DNA of 64,000 bases from RGIG2945 sp045540355 (GTDB taxonomy: Bacteria > Bacillota > Clostridia > Oscillospirales > Acutalibacteraceae): NCBI GenBank assembly GCA_045540355.1, contig JAZQHB010000057.1, positions 1 to 64,000 on the forward strand, given 5' to 3'. A program made the position numbers and the translations under genes. This document shows positions 51,445 to 59,608 of the stretch, in pieces; within the stretch, counting starts at the first letter, position 1; the number at the start of each line of letters is the position of its first letter. The notes below the pieces were generated by a model that worked only from the letters and a program-made list of their open reading frames with translations, was not told where the DNA came from and searched no databases.

Positions 51445-51671
51445 TGTCTTCGGAAGTAGCGGTTGCAATATTGGCTTTAATCGGAACACTTGCGGGCACT
51501 TTCGGCGGAATAGTGACTTCGGCAAGACTTTCAAACTACAGAATTGAACAACTCGAAAAGAAAGTTGACCGACACAACGGACTGATTGAAAGAATGGTTG
51601 CTGTTGAAAATAGCCTGAAATCAGCACATAAGAGAATTGATGAATTGAGAGGTGAAATGTCAAATGAATAA
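51444..51671 (+). CDS. XhlA-like haemolysin/holin-associated protein (75 aa)
   Basis: An N-terminal transmembrane helix (VAVAILALIGTLAGTFGGIV) is followed by a coiled coil (IEQLEKKVDRHNGLIERMVAVENSLKSAHKRIDELR, in parts). The architecture is similar to phage XhlA-type proteins, although the order of coil and membrane helix is reversed compared with PBSX XhlA. GAGGTG site; ATG overlaps the endolysin stop. Confidence 0.7.
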   Translation: MSSEVAVAILALIGTLAGTFGGIVTSARLSNYRIEQLEKKVDRHNGLIERMVAVENSLKSAHKRIDELRGEMSNE

Positions 51672-51918
51672 AAAAATAAACTTATCCGGAGTTGAAATGT
51701 CAACATGGATAAGAACAATTATGATGATTGTGGCATTTGTAAATCTTGGATTACGGCTTATTGGTAAAGAAGATTTATCTGTTTCAGAGGAACAAATATC
51801 GGAGATAATATCATTCATTTTTGCAGCGGGAACAAGTCTGATTGCATGGTGGAAAAACAATTCATTTACAGATACAGCACAAAAAGCCGACAAGCTTTTA
51901 AAAGCAAATAAGGAGTAA
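51664..51918 (+). CDS. SPP1-type phage holin (84 aa)
   Basis: WIRTIMMIVAFVNLGLRLIGK, then SEEQISEIISFIFAAGTSLIAWWKNNSFTDTAQKADKLL, is the pattern of SPP1 phage holins (two membrane helices, conserved WWKNNSFT). Forms membrane pores releasing the endolysin. ATG 51664 within the end of the XhlA-like gene. Last gene of the module. Confidence 0.88.
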   Translation: MNKKINLSGVEMSTWIRTIMMIVAFVNLGLRLIGKEDLSVSEEQISEIISFIFAAGTSLIAWWKNNSFTDTAQKADKLLKANKE

Positions 51919-51919
51919 A

Positions 51920-51960
51920 AAAAGCGGAGAGATTTCTTCTGAAATCTCTCCGTAAATTTT
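51920..51960. terminator. Bidirectional terminator
   Basis: CGGAGAGATTTC pairs perfectly with GAAATCTCTCCG (51925-51936 with 51941-51952). Confidence 0.9.
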
Positions 51961-52949
51961 TAGAATATACCTGGTAGCAATGCACTGCAAGTTGCCCATA
52001 AAGCTCTCAGACCAATTGAAGTCCAGATAGAACGGCTTCTGTTATAGGCTATACATAAGGCGAAAGTGAAAGCAAATGTTATCAATATGTTTATCATAAG
52101 AGGAACAAAATGGTAGAAAATTCCCGAAGGTATCCATTTTGGTAAGAGCAAGAGGAAATAGAATATACTGATCATAACTGATGAATAAATGGGACCACCT
52201 CTTGTGTTGAGTGCGTTTAAGAACCATCCTCTTAAAAGAATTTCGTCACATATTACTGTTGTGACTACAGCTGTTAAAAAATCAAGTGGCTGGAAATCTA
52301 AATCAAGATAAAAAGCACCCTTGTCGGCAAATTCAGAAACAGATGATATAATGATCCACCCTAAGATTACAACGAGTGAACCCCAGCAATGTCTCAATGA
52401 GAAAGGTCGTCTGAACATACGACCAAAACTGCGTATACCCTTTGTCTTTGAATAATGTTTAACAAGGAAAATTGCAGGAACGCACCAGATGATAAATTTG
52501 CCGATAAATCCTGCAAGACCTGATAACCAACCGATAATTGTATTACCAAGGAAAGGTGAGGCTAAACTCTGCAAGGTTTCAGCAAGATTAGGTATGAACG
52601 GAAGCTTAGCAGCAAGCTCCTTAGTAAGAGAAATCCATCGTTCATCACCTATAGCACTGTATGTAATGATTGAATCTAACACAGTCTGAATTTTTCCGTA
52701 GAAAAGAGCCCATACAATAACAATAGCTATCATCGAAAGCCAGATTCCGAGACGCAAGGTACCCTTGAAGTTTTTGATTTCGCGGATATCGTTGACAAAA
52801 TTGTATTTCCAACGGTCAAAGGAAGCTTTGATTTCACCGGGTAGTGCATGGAATTTCATAGCGATATTTTCGCGTGTTATGATTCGATTCTTCTTGCGTT
52901 CAATGCGGTTGAACTGTGCTCTGCGTTTCATTTCGTTAAAGCGACCCAT
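51960..52949 (-). CDS. CPBP-family intramembrane protease-like protein
   Basis: 329 aa with about seven hydrophobic segments after a basic N-terminal cytoplasmic region. The CPBP (CAAX protease/bacteriocin-processing) signature appears as CDEILLRGWF near residue 243 (first Glu of EExxxR replaced by Asp), with a later NILITFAFTF segment. CPBP proteins include bacteriocin immunity or processing factors. Adjacent to a precursor-like peptide gene on the same strand, which makes an immunity or maturation role attractive but unproven. ATG after AAGGGGTG. Confidence 0.78.
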   Translation of the reverse strand: MGRFNEMKRRAQFNRIERKKNRIITRENIAMKFHALPGEIKASFDRWKYNFVNDIREIKNFKGTLRLGIWLSMIAIVIVWALFYGKIQTVLDSIITYSAIGDERWISLTKELAAKLPFIPNLAETLQSLASPFLGNTIIGWLSGLAGFIGKFIIWCVPAIFLVKHYSKTKGIRSFGRMFRRPFSLRHCWGSLVVILGWIIISSVSEFADKGAFYLDLDFQPLDFLTAVVTTVICDEILLRGWFLNALNTRGGPIYSSVMISIFYFLLLLPKWIPSGIFYHFVPLMINILITFAFTFALCIAYNRSRSIWTSIGLRALWATCSALLPGIF

Positions 52950-53020
52950 CAAATAACACCCCTTATAGTTTCATTACTAAAATCCTAACATAAATAAGAA
53001 AATTTTGCAATAGAAAAAAG

Positions 53021-53047
53021 AAAAAACACAGCGTTTCCGCTGTGTTT
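53021..53047 (-). terminator. Terminator of the 43-aa peptide gene
   Basis: Minus-strand AAACACAGCG/CGCTGTGTTT hairpin followed by T-run, eight bases after the peptide stop, so the peptide has its own transcript. Confidence 0.85.
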
Positions 53048-53054
53048 AAATCTC

Positions 53055-53186
53055 TTAATGAAGGTCGCCCCAATCCTGATCATCATCGGGGGGTCTGTCT
53101 TCAACATTCAAACCGCCACTGACTGTGAGGATTTCTTCGCCGATATACTTGATTTCTTCAAATGAAGGTTTCTGATACTTTTTCAT
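53055..53186 (-). CDS. Precursor-like peptide A (43 aa)
   Basis: Starts MKKYQKPSFEEIKYIGEEIL, continues TVSGG, and has an acidic tail LNVEDRPPDDDQDWGDLH. The leader and SGG junction match peptide B at 60062 (MKKYQKP, EEILTVSGG, DWGDL in both). Strong GGAGGAAA site, its own consensus promoter and terminator, suggesting high expression. The double-Gly suggests leader removal there, leaving an 18-residue acidic product. No class of modified peptide is recognised; the linked PqqD-like, peptidase and ABC genes fit RiPP biosynthesis. Confidence 0.75.
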   Translation of the reverse strand: MKKYQKPSFEEIKYIGEEILTVSGGLNVEDRPPDDDQDWGDLH

Positions 53187-53235
53187 GGTACATTTCCTCC
53201 TTCCTCAAATAAATAAAATGTTTATGTATGTTAAA

Positions 53236-53264
53236 ATTATATACCTTGGAAACATAATTGTCAA
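53236..53264 (-). promoter_or_regulatory. Promoter of peptide A
   Basis: Minus-strand TTGACA (53264-53259), 17-nt spacer, TATAAT (53241-53236): full consensus. Confidence 0.85.
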
Positions 53265-53304
53265 GCACTTTTTTTGCTTTTTTAAAAAATTTTTTAGTTG
53301 AAAA

Positions 53305-53784
53305 TCAGAACAATTTACCGAAATCGCCCGAGTCGCCACCGTTAAAATCTTCAACCTTAAGACCTCCGGTTGCAGCTTCCGAGGTTTTTTGTTCATTTGA
53401 AGGCTTTGTGGTTGTCGGTTTGTTTGTCGTTGTAGTTTTTTGCACCAATGTTTTGTCAGGAGAAGTTGTATTAACACCGGAATGCTTTCTTGTGGAAGAA
53501 GTAGCATTTTCTGCAGTTGCTTTTGTTGTTCCGAGTTTTTTGGTTGTTGAGGAAACTGAAACGGTTGAAGAATGATTTTTTGTGTCAGCATCATCTGAAG
53601 CTACTTCTGTACCTTCAATAATTTCGCCAAACCCGTCATCTAAAGCGGTTGCACCCTGAGTTTCGGTGGTTCCGGTTTCTTCTTTAGTGGTAGTAGTTGT
53701 TGTTTCCTCCGTATTTTTATTGCCGCAGGCAGCAAAAGTCAACAAAAACAAAAATGTTACTGCGAGAATAAAATATTTTTTCAT
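53305..53784 (-). CDS. Thr-rich lipoprotein whose tail matches the precursor peptides
   Basis: A lipoprotein signal (ILAVTFLFLLTFAAC, lipobox Cys20) is followed by a ~115-residue Thr/Ser/Lys-rich low-complexity linker and the C-terminal tail GGLKVEDFNGGDSGDFGKLF. The tail combines GGLxVED of peptide A with GGDSGD(W/F)GxLF of peptide B. It would be anchored outside the membrane and display this tail on a flexible stalk. It is the last gene of the operon with the PqqD-like and ABC genes. Possible acceptor, immunity or display protein; the function is unknown. Confidence 0.8.
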   Translation of the reverse strand: MKKYFILAVTFLFLLTFAACGNKNTEETTTTTTKEETGTTETQGATALDDGFGEIIEGTEVASDDADTKNHSSTVSVSSTTKKLGTTKATAENATSSTRKHSGVNTTSPDKTLVQKTTTTNKPTTTKPSNEQKTSEAATGGLKVEDFNGGDSGDFGKLF

Positions 53785-53798
53785 TATAATTACTCCTT

Positions 53799-55118
53799 TT
53801 AATAAATTTTAAATTCTTGGGTCAGGGTGGCTGATGTTTTACCGAAAGCGTTTTCAGCCGTGACTGAAACGGTATATATGCCTGAACTCAACTCACCGAG
53901 ATTAACCGTGTGCTTTGTCGGCGGAGTTGAGAAATAATAACCCGATAAATGGTTTATACTGTTCACAACATTGCCGTCTGAATCTTTGACGATTACTCTG
54001 TAAACAAAGACAATGTCGTCAGCCTTATTCGTTGCTTGGGGGAAAGTTACAGAAGCTGTTGAATCTACATTACTTTTTACATCAAGCTTTGCACTTTTTG
54101 TGAATGAGGGAGCAGAGGATTTTTCTGCCATGTTTTCATGATTATAAACGAAAGTGGATTTATCCGTCGGGTCTTCTATGAAATAAGTGTTGCCGATGAA
54201 TTTATCTTCCAAAATGTCGTAGCCTCTCATACGGACTCTGCCGTTTGCATCAGCTTCGACAATCCACATCTGACCTGCATATTCGTTGTTCTCAACCATA
54301 TATCCGTCAACACCGTCAACCTCAAGCTCAAAGTAGCTGAGTGTGCCTGTGCCCACTGCGGTAAATGAACCCTGCCATACTGAGCGAGGGTCATTGATGG
54401 GGTAGTGTGAATGACCTGAGAAGTTGATAATCTGCGGATATTGTGACTGTGTAGCGGTCATATCTGCAATGCCCCAGTTTTCGCTGCCGTAGACGGTGTT
54501 TTTTACATTCATGTGCTGAATTACAAAGATGGGGTAGTCCGGGTTGTCAGCTTCTGCAATTTCAAGCTCATCAGATAGCCACATAGGCTTCAACGGGTCA
54601 TACCAACCGCCGCCGATGCTCGGTGACACACCGATGAAATGGAATCCCTTGATAACATTGTGGAAGTCATCACTTACACCGAAGATTTTTTCGTAGTTAT
54701 ATTCAGCCATAACAACATCGGTATAATAATCGTGATTTCCCATTACAATCATAAGCTCTGTTTCGGGTCTTATGTTGTCATCGCAGATTTTTTTGAATTC
54801 GACAAAGGCTTCTTTTTCGCCCATGTCGGTTATATCGCCGGCGAAAACAATGGCATCAAGGTTTTTATAAGTGTCATCTGATTGTGCAAGTCTGTAGCTG
54901 TCTGCAATCATATCGGCAACTCGCTCTTTTTCGACCTCGGTGTTTTCACCCTCAAGCTTTATGTGCGAATCACTCGCAACCGTAAATCTGATTACGGGAG
55001 TGAAATTATCAGGCACTTCAGGCATATCACTCATAACAGGCGGATAATAAAAAATATTCACAAAAAATGTAACAAGTGAAATGATTAAAGAAATAGCGGT
55101 TTTTATAATGTTTATCAT
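53799..55118 (-). CDS. Exported calcineurin-like metallophosphoesterase
   Basis: N-terminal hydrophobic signal/anchor (TAISLIISLVTFFVNIFYY) and a metallophosphoesterase domain with all metal motifs: ASDSHIK near residue 49, GDITDMGE near 94, GNHDYYTD near 126, QHMN and SGHSHYP near 233. The C-terminal ~120 residues form an Ig/Fn3-like beta domain. 439 aa. Same operon as the CCA enzyme and the lipoprotein, with 1- and 14-bp gaps. Likely hydrolyses an extracellular phosphoester. Confidence 0.87.
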   Translation of the reverse strand: MINIIKTAISLIISLVTFFVNIFYYPPVMSDMPEVPDNFTPVIRFTVASDSHIKLEGENTEVEKERVADMIADSYRLAQSDDTYKNLDAIVFAGDITDMGEKEAFVEFKKICDDNIRPETELMIVMGNHDYYTDVVMAEYNYEKIFGVSDDFHNVIKGFHFIGVSPSIGGGWYDPLKPMWLSDELEIAEADNPDYPIFVIQHMNVKNTVYGSENWGIADMTATQSQYPQIINFSGHSHYPINDPRSVWQGSFTAVGTGTLSYFELEVDGVDGYMVENNEYAGQMWIVEADANGRVRMRGYDILEDKFIGNTYFIEDPTDKSTFVYNHENMAEKSSAPSFTKSAKLDVKSNVDSTASVTFPQATNKADDIVFVYRVIVKDSDGNVVNSINHLSGYYFSTPPTKHTVNLGELSSGIYTVSVTAENAFGKTSATLTQEFKIY

Positions 55119-55119
55119 A

Positions 55120-56283
55120 TCATACCTCCTGTGATTTTATATTATCAAGCAGTGTGTTTTTGTCGTTAGGTACTTTTTCTGTTATAACCGACTCGAGCAA
55201 TCTTTCAAGCTCGTTTTTTATATCTTTTCCGACGAAGCCGAGCTTCTTAAGGTCATTGCCGTCAATAGCCAAGTCGGTTATTCTGTAACATTCTTTTGAA
55301 CATTTTTCAATAAGCTGTTCAATTTCTTCGTTGCCGTCGGGATATTGAATGTTCAATAAAATCAGAAGATTTTTTTTGCCGATTTTGCCCAAAAGTCTCT
55401 TAATGAGTACGGCATCGCAGGTTAGTTTTATATTTTTATTTGAGTAAACCGCGGAGACTTCAGCTATATCCGCATTTGAATATCTCAGGCGTGACATATT
55501 CTTTTCTACATCACCGACAGAAGTGAAAAACAGTGCTCTGCGGATATGCAGGTCGCCGTAAAGCTCAGGTAATAAATCCGCATTGAAATTGGGGATAAAG
55601 GTGCTTATTATTTCAGAATACTTGTGAATTACTCTATCGGCGTTTTTGCCGTTCAGTATTCCGTCAAGCTCAACACGGATTCTTTCAACTGCAATTTTTT
55701 TAAGAGTATCCTTTAAATCAAACATTGCAGCTTCGGTTGCATCTCCGATTTCAAAATTGAGCTTTGAAGAAAAACGCATTGCACGGAGTATTCTCAAAGC
55801 ATCTTCGGAAAAGCGCTTGTGCGGCTCTCCGACACAACGGAGAATTTTGTTTTTTATATCGCTTATGCCGTCAAAGCAATCGACCACTCCCACAAGGGGA
55901 TTGTATGCCATAGCATTGACTGTGAAATCACGGCGTTTTAAATCCTCTTCAAGTAAATCGGTGAATAAAACATTATCAGGGTGACGGCTGTCGAGGTAGT
56001 CACCGTCAATTCTGTATGTGGTGACTTCAAGCACATTCCCGTTAACAACAACTCCGACAGTTCCGTGCTTTATGCCGATTTCAATAAGTCTGTGCGAGGC
56101 GAAAATCTCTGCCGTTTTGCCGGGTTTTGCAGATGTGCAGATGTCCCAATCATTCGGGGTATTGCCCATGATACTGTCACGGACACAACCTCCGACGGCA
56201 AAGGCCTCATAACCTGCTGAATTCAATTTTGCAAGAACGAACTTCACCTCATCAGGTAAAGCAATATGCATTTTAATTTCCAT
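55120..56283 (-). CDS. cca: CCA-adding tRNA nucleotidyltransferase
   Basis: Class II tRNA nucleotidyltransferase/poly(A) polymerase family. AVGGCVRDSIMG near residue 30, NDWDICTSA (DxD), RRDFTVNAMAYNP near 113 and RFSEDALRILRAMRFSSKLNF near 155-175 (in blocks) are present. It repairs or adds tRNA 3' CCA ends. 387 aa is on the short side but complete. A housekeeping gene embedded in the peptide-type operon, 5 bp after the NTP_transf_5 gene. Confidence 0.9.
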   Translation of the reverse strand: MEIKMHIALPDEVKFVLAKLNSAGYEAFAVGGCVRDSIMGNTPNDWDICTSAKPGKTAEIFASHRLIEIGIKHGTVGVVVNGNVLEVTTYRIDGDYLDSRHPDNVLFTDLLEEDLKRRDFTVNAMAYNPLVGVVDCFDGISDIKNKILRCVGEPHKRFSEDALRILRAMRFSSKLNFEIGDATEAAMFDLKDTLKKIAVERIRVELDGILNGKNADRVIHKYSEIISTFIPNFNADLLPELYGDLHIRRALFFTSVGDVEKNMSRLRYSNADIAEVSAVYSNKNIKLTCDAVLIKRLLGKIGKKNLLILLNIQYPDGNEEIEQLIEKCSKECYRITDLAIDGNDLKKLGFVGKDIKNELERLLESVITEKVPNDKNTLLDNIKSQEV

Positions 56284-56288
56284 AGCAA

Positions 56289-57440
56289 TTAGTTAAAAAC
56301 ATCTGAAAAGAATTTCTTCTTGTTATCTATTTCATTTTTGGGTACTGATTTAAGCCGTTCGTTTTCACTCTTGATTACATCTCGTCTTTTGAAAACCGCA
56401 CGGAATAATCTGAAAATATAGCAAAACGGCAGAAGAATTATTGCCTTATTTAAAACAGGAAAAATCTTTTTCATATTTTCGACCGTAGGAAACACAAGAC
56501 GGAGAAAATATTCATCTCTGTTTTCATCTGTCCAGAACATCAGAGCTTCTCTGCCGAACCCTGCACAGTTCATAAGTGTCAGATTGATTTTGTCATACAA
56601 TTCATCACTTTCACCGCCGTCAAACCAGAGGTCTGTGATTTTACGCATTTTTTCATCAAAAAGTCGAAGATTTACTATATCAAGCTGAGAGTTTATATAA
56701 TCAAAATCAAGGTCAGGATGAGCGTTGAAAAAAACTCGTATATCAAAAAGAAGCTTGAGACTTACACCGCCGAAAATAAAGTGGTTAGCAAGGTGTATTA
56801 TCATAAAAATATAAAAATCTTCGGGAGTCATTTCGTAAAGATTTTTTTTGTTTTCCGTTTTTATTGCTCTGTCCCAAACACCGTCAACAAATTTTGAAAT
56901 CTGTATGTAATGGTCTGCTAAAAGTGAACGGTGAAGCTCAACATCATAAATCGGCTTTTTAGTAAATGAATTGTGGTGATGCCCCGTATTTTCAAGGGTT
57001 CCGCTATATCCGTCCTCGAGCATAAGAGTTCCTGCTTTTGTCATATCTTTTTCTCTTATGAGAATGTCAAGGTCAACCATGTGTCTGAGATACGGAAGCG
57101 GATAAAGATATTTCATTATGCAACCCTTCAAGGGCATACAGTCGATGTCGTTATCCTGAAATCTTTTGATTATGCGTCTGTATTCAAATTCCTGCTTTGC
57201 TTCCCTGCCCATAGCCTTGAAATAGCTTTCGGAATACTTTTTGTTGAGCGTTTCATCAATATGAAGCTCGGGGATTTTTTTCAAAGCATGATAAACCAAA
57301 ACAGTGATAGAATGCTTTTCGCAGAAATCAAACATCTTTTCAAAAGAAATCTCATCGGGCGGCAAGGGTGGATTTTCTTTTTTCAATACACTTATCGCAA
57401 GGTCAATTGCGTATTTTTCTTCAATAGAGTTGAATTTCAT
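56289..57440 (-). CDS. NTP_transf_5-type nucleotidyltransferase (383 aa)
   Basis: Resembles the uncharacterised nucleotidyltransferase family PF14907: PLKGCIMKYLYP (LKG at 104-106), RHMVDLDILI (DxD at 123-125) and DVELHRSL later, as in proteins linked to lasso peptide and other RiPP clusters in Firmicutes. It may adenylylate or otherwise modify the peptide product, or act on a small molecule. Two bases after the ABC gene; ATG after AGGGGT. Confidence 0.82.
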   Translation of the reverse strand: MKFNSIEEKYAIDLAISVLKKENPPLPPDEISFEKMFDFCEKHSITVLVYHALKKIPELHIDETLNKKYSESYFKAMGREAKQEFEYRRIIKRFQDNDIDCMPLKGCIMKYLYPLPYLRHMVDLDILIREKDMTKAGTLMLEDGYSGTLENTGHHHNSFTKKPIYDVELHRSLLADHYIQISKFVDGVWDRAIKTENKKNLYEMTPEDFYIFMIIHLANHFIFGGVSLKLLFDIRVFFNAHPDLDFDYINSQLDIVNLRLFDEKMRKITDLWFDGGESDELYDKINLTLMNCAGFGREALMFWTDENRDEYFLRLVFPTVENMKKIFPVLNKAIILLPFCYIFRLFRAVFKRRDVIKSENERLKSVPKNEIDNKKKFFSDVFN

Positions 57441-57442
57441 TT

Positions 57443-59137
57443 TTACCCCTCGCTGATGATTTTTTTATTGTTAATCTGAATATGTTTGTTGCAAATATCC
57501 AAAGCGGCTCTTTTATGCGAAATAATGATGCAAGTGATATTTTTTGCATTTTGAAGATTTTCAAGCAGCTGTGCCTCAGTTGCTTCATCGAGAGCTGATG
57601 TTGATTCATCAAGAAGCAGAACGGGTGATTGGCTCAATAATGCTCTCGCTATTGCAAGTCTCTGAACCTGACCCTCAGAAAGACCGAGACCTCGTTCGCC
57701 TATAACTGTATCAAGTCCGTCGTCGAGATTATTTATAAATTCCTCAGCACAGCTCATACGGATTGCTTCGTTGATTTTTTCTTCAGTACAATCCCTGCAA
57801 AGGAAAGTGATGTTCTCTCTGATAGTACCCGAAAGCAGGAAATTACCTTGCGGAACATAGGAGAAAAGAGGACGAGTGTGTTTGTCTGCATTGATTTTGC
57901 CGTTTTTTGTGTTAAGATATATTTCACCGGATTGGGTGTTGAATACGCCTAAAAGCAATTTTAACAGCGTGCTCTTTCCGATACCCGAAATGCCCATAAT
58001 CGCAACAAAGTCACCCTTTTTGATGCTGAGGCTTGAGTTTTCAATTATTGAATCACCTCTCGCATAGGAGAAGGTGATGTTATCAAATTCAATGCTTTCA
58101 AGATTTTTATAAACCTCATCAGCATCAAAATCTGTGTCGGGCAGTAAAAGCTCATCGGGAATATTTTCAATTTCCATTATTCTTTCTGCCGATGCTAAGA
58201 TGGAATAGAATTGCGGAATCATGTTTGAAAAGCTTGAAAACGGATTCTGAATCTGATTGACAAGCTGAATAATCGCAGTTATCATACCGGGAGTAAAAGC
58301 TCCTGTAAATACATTGTATGCACTCCATACAAGGGCGAAAAGGTAGCCCATTCTGAAAACAAAAGCTGCACCTGTGTGTGCACAAAGACTGACGGTTACG
58401 CGCTTGATTATAAGTCTGAAATTTATCTTTTGAAGCTCGTCGGTTTTTTTGACGATTTTTTCTTCGCCGCCGAAAGCTTTAATCATCAGTATGTTTTCGA
58501 TGGATTCCTGAATAAATGAACGAGCCTTACCTTCGGATTCCTGAACTCTTTTGTGTGAGCTTTTAAGGAATTTCCTGAAAAGTGTTGCTGATAAAACAAC
58601 CAATACACCTGCAATAAGGAAGACAGAAGCAAAGGTTTTATCATAAGATACCAAAACGGCGAAGGCTAATATAAGTCTTACGCAAAGGGATACAAAATTG
58701 GGTATCATATTTGTAACACCGTTGCTGACAACGCCCGTATCGTTAAAAATTCTTAACTGTAAATCACCGCTGTGATGAGCTGAAATTTTTTCATAATCCT
58801 TTTTCAGCATATTTGAAAAAGTTCTGAGCCTTATTTCGTGATTTATTTTTGTGCTGATACGCTCCGAAATGTTTTTTGAAATCAGATTTATTGCAAGCTG
58901 TCCGATTATTATGCAAAAAAGTGTTATGACTGAAATTGTCAAATGATGCGAATCTTTGCTTATAGCTGAATCAATAATCTCTCTGCAGGTGAGTGCAAAA
59001 AAAATTGAAAGTACAGAGCTTGAGCCGTGAATAAGCGTAAGAAGAACAACCCGCCACAAATGATTTTTGCAGGTTTTATATATCCATTTCAGAGTATGTA
59101 TATCCCGTTCTTTATTTCTTTTATCGGTGTTAGCCAA
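57443..59137 (-). CDS. ABC exporter, fused membrane and ATPase domains
   Basis: Residues ~1-310 are a six-helix ABC exporter domain; the ATPase domain has Walker A GISGIGKST near residue 370, signature GLSEGQVQRLAIARAL near 475, Walker B VLLLDESTSALD and switch His ISHKRAAL. No N-terminal C39 peptidase domain, so leader cleavage would need another enzyme, such as the neighbouring S24/S26-like protein. TTG at 59137 (eight bases after GGAG) is preferred to a GTG at 59146. 564 aa. Probably exports the peptide product. Confidence 0.87.
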   Translation of the reverse strand: MANTDKRNKERDIHTLKWIYKTCKNHLWRVVLLTLIHGSSSVLSIFFALTCREIIDSAISKDSHHLTISVITLFCIIIGQLAINLISKNISERISTKINHEIRLRTFSNMLKKDYEKISAHHSGDLQLRIFNDTGVVSNGVTNMIPNFVSLCVRLILAFAVLVSYDKTFASVFLIAGVLVVLSATLFRKFLKSSHKRVQESEGKARSFIQESIENILMIKAFGGEEKIVKKTDELQKINFRLIIKRVTVSLCAHTGAAFVFRMGYLFALVWSAYNVFTGAFTPGMITAIIQLVNQIQNPFSSFSNMIPQFYSILASAERIMEIENIPDELLLPDTDFDADEVYKNLESIEFDNITFSYARGDSIIENSSLSIKKGDFVAIMGISGIGKSTLLKLLLGVFNTQSGEIYLNTKNGKINADKHTRPLFSYVPQGNFLLSGTIRENITFLCRDCTEEKINEAIRMSCAEEFINNLDDGLDTVIGERGLGLSEGQVQRLAIARALLSQSPVLLLDESTSALDEATEAQLLENLQNAKNITCIIISHKRAALDICNKHIQINNKKIISEG

Positions 59138-59152
59138 ATCTTTCACTCCAAA

Positions 59153-59608
59153 TTATTTAATACGGAAAATTCTTTTGAGTTTATTTTTTATGCCAACTAA
59201 GGTCCACATAAAAATCAGCAGTTGTCTGCGATGTTTAAGATTTTTTGTCCACAGACGGACATACAAACGATAAGACCGACTTTTTTCGCAGTCAGTATAT
59301 TTTTTGTCTTTGTAATATCCTTTAAGGACACCGAGAACTTGTTCTTTATTAACCTTTTCTAAGAAATTCTGATTATCTCCGCAGAAAAGATAATGGTCAT
59401 TATGTATTTCCACTATTCTGTGAAGTACCAACAAGCCGCTTTCTCGACGGAAAAGTGCAACATCATAGAGCTTCGGTTCTGTTTCGGGCTTAGCAACTAT
59501 GATTCTGTTTTTTCCGTCACCGAGCATGGGCCACATACTCGTACCCTTGGAAATTGCGGAATAGATACCTACCGTTTCAAGTATCTGCTCGGCATTTTTA
59601 TTATTCAT
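59153..59608 (-). CDS. S24/S26-like peptidase with altered base residue (151 aa)
   Basis: Signal-peptidase/LexA-like fold: Ser24 in KGTSMWPML, then LYDVALFRRESGLLVLHRIVE and HYLFCGDNQNF, as in the small S24/S26 proteins of clostridial RiPP loci. The position where a general-base Lys is expected reads LFRRE, so the catalytic Lys may be replaced by Arg. No N-terminal membrane anchor; a Lys/Arg-rich C-terminus with a hydrophobic stretch (QLLIFMWTLVGI) could associate with membrane. Overlaps the PqqD-like gene by 8 nt. Confidence 0.75.
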   Translation of the reverse strand: MNNKNAEQILETVGIYSAISKGTSMWPMLGDGKNRIIVAKPETEPKLYDVALFRRESGLLVLHRIVEIHNDHYLFCGDNQNFLEKVNKEQVLGVLKGYYKDKKYTDCEKSRSYRLYVRLWTKNLKHRRQLLIFMWTLVGIKNKLKRIFRIK

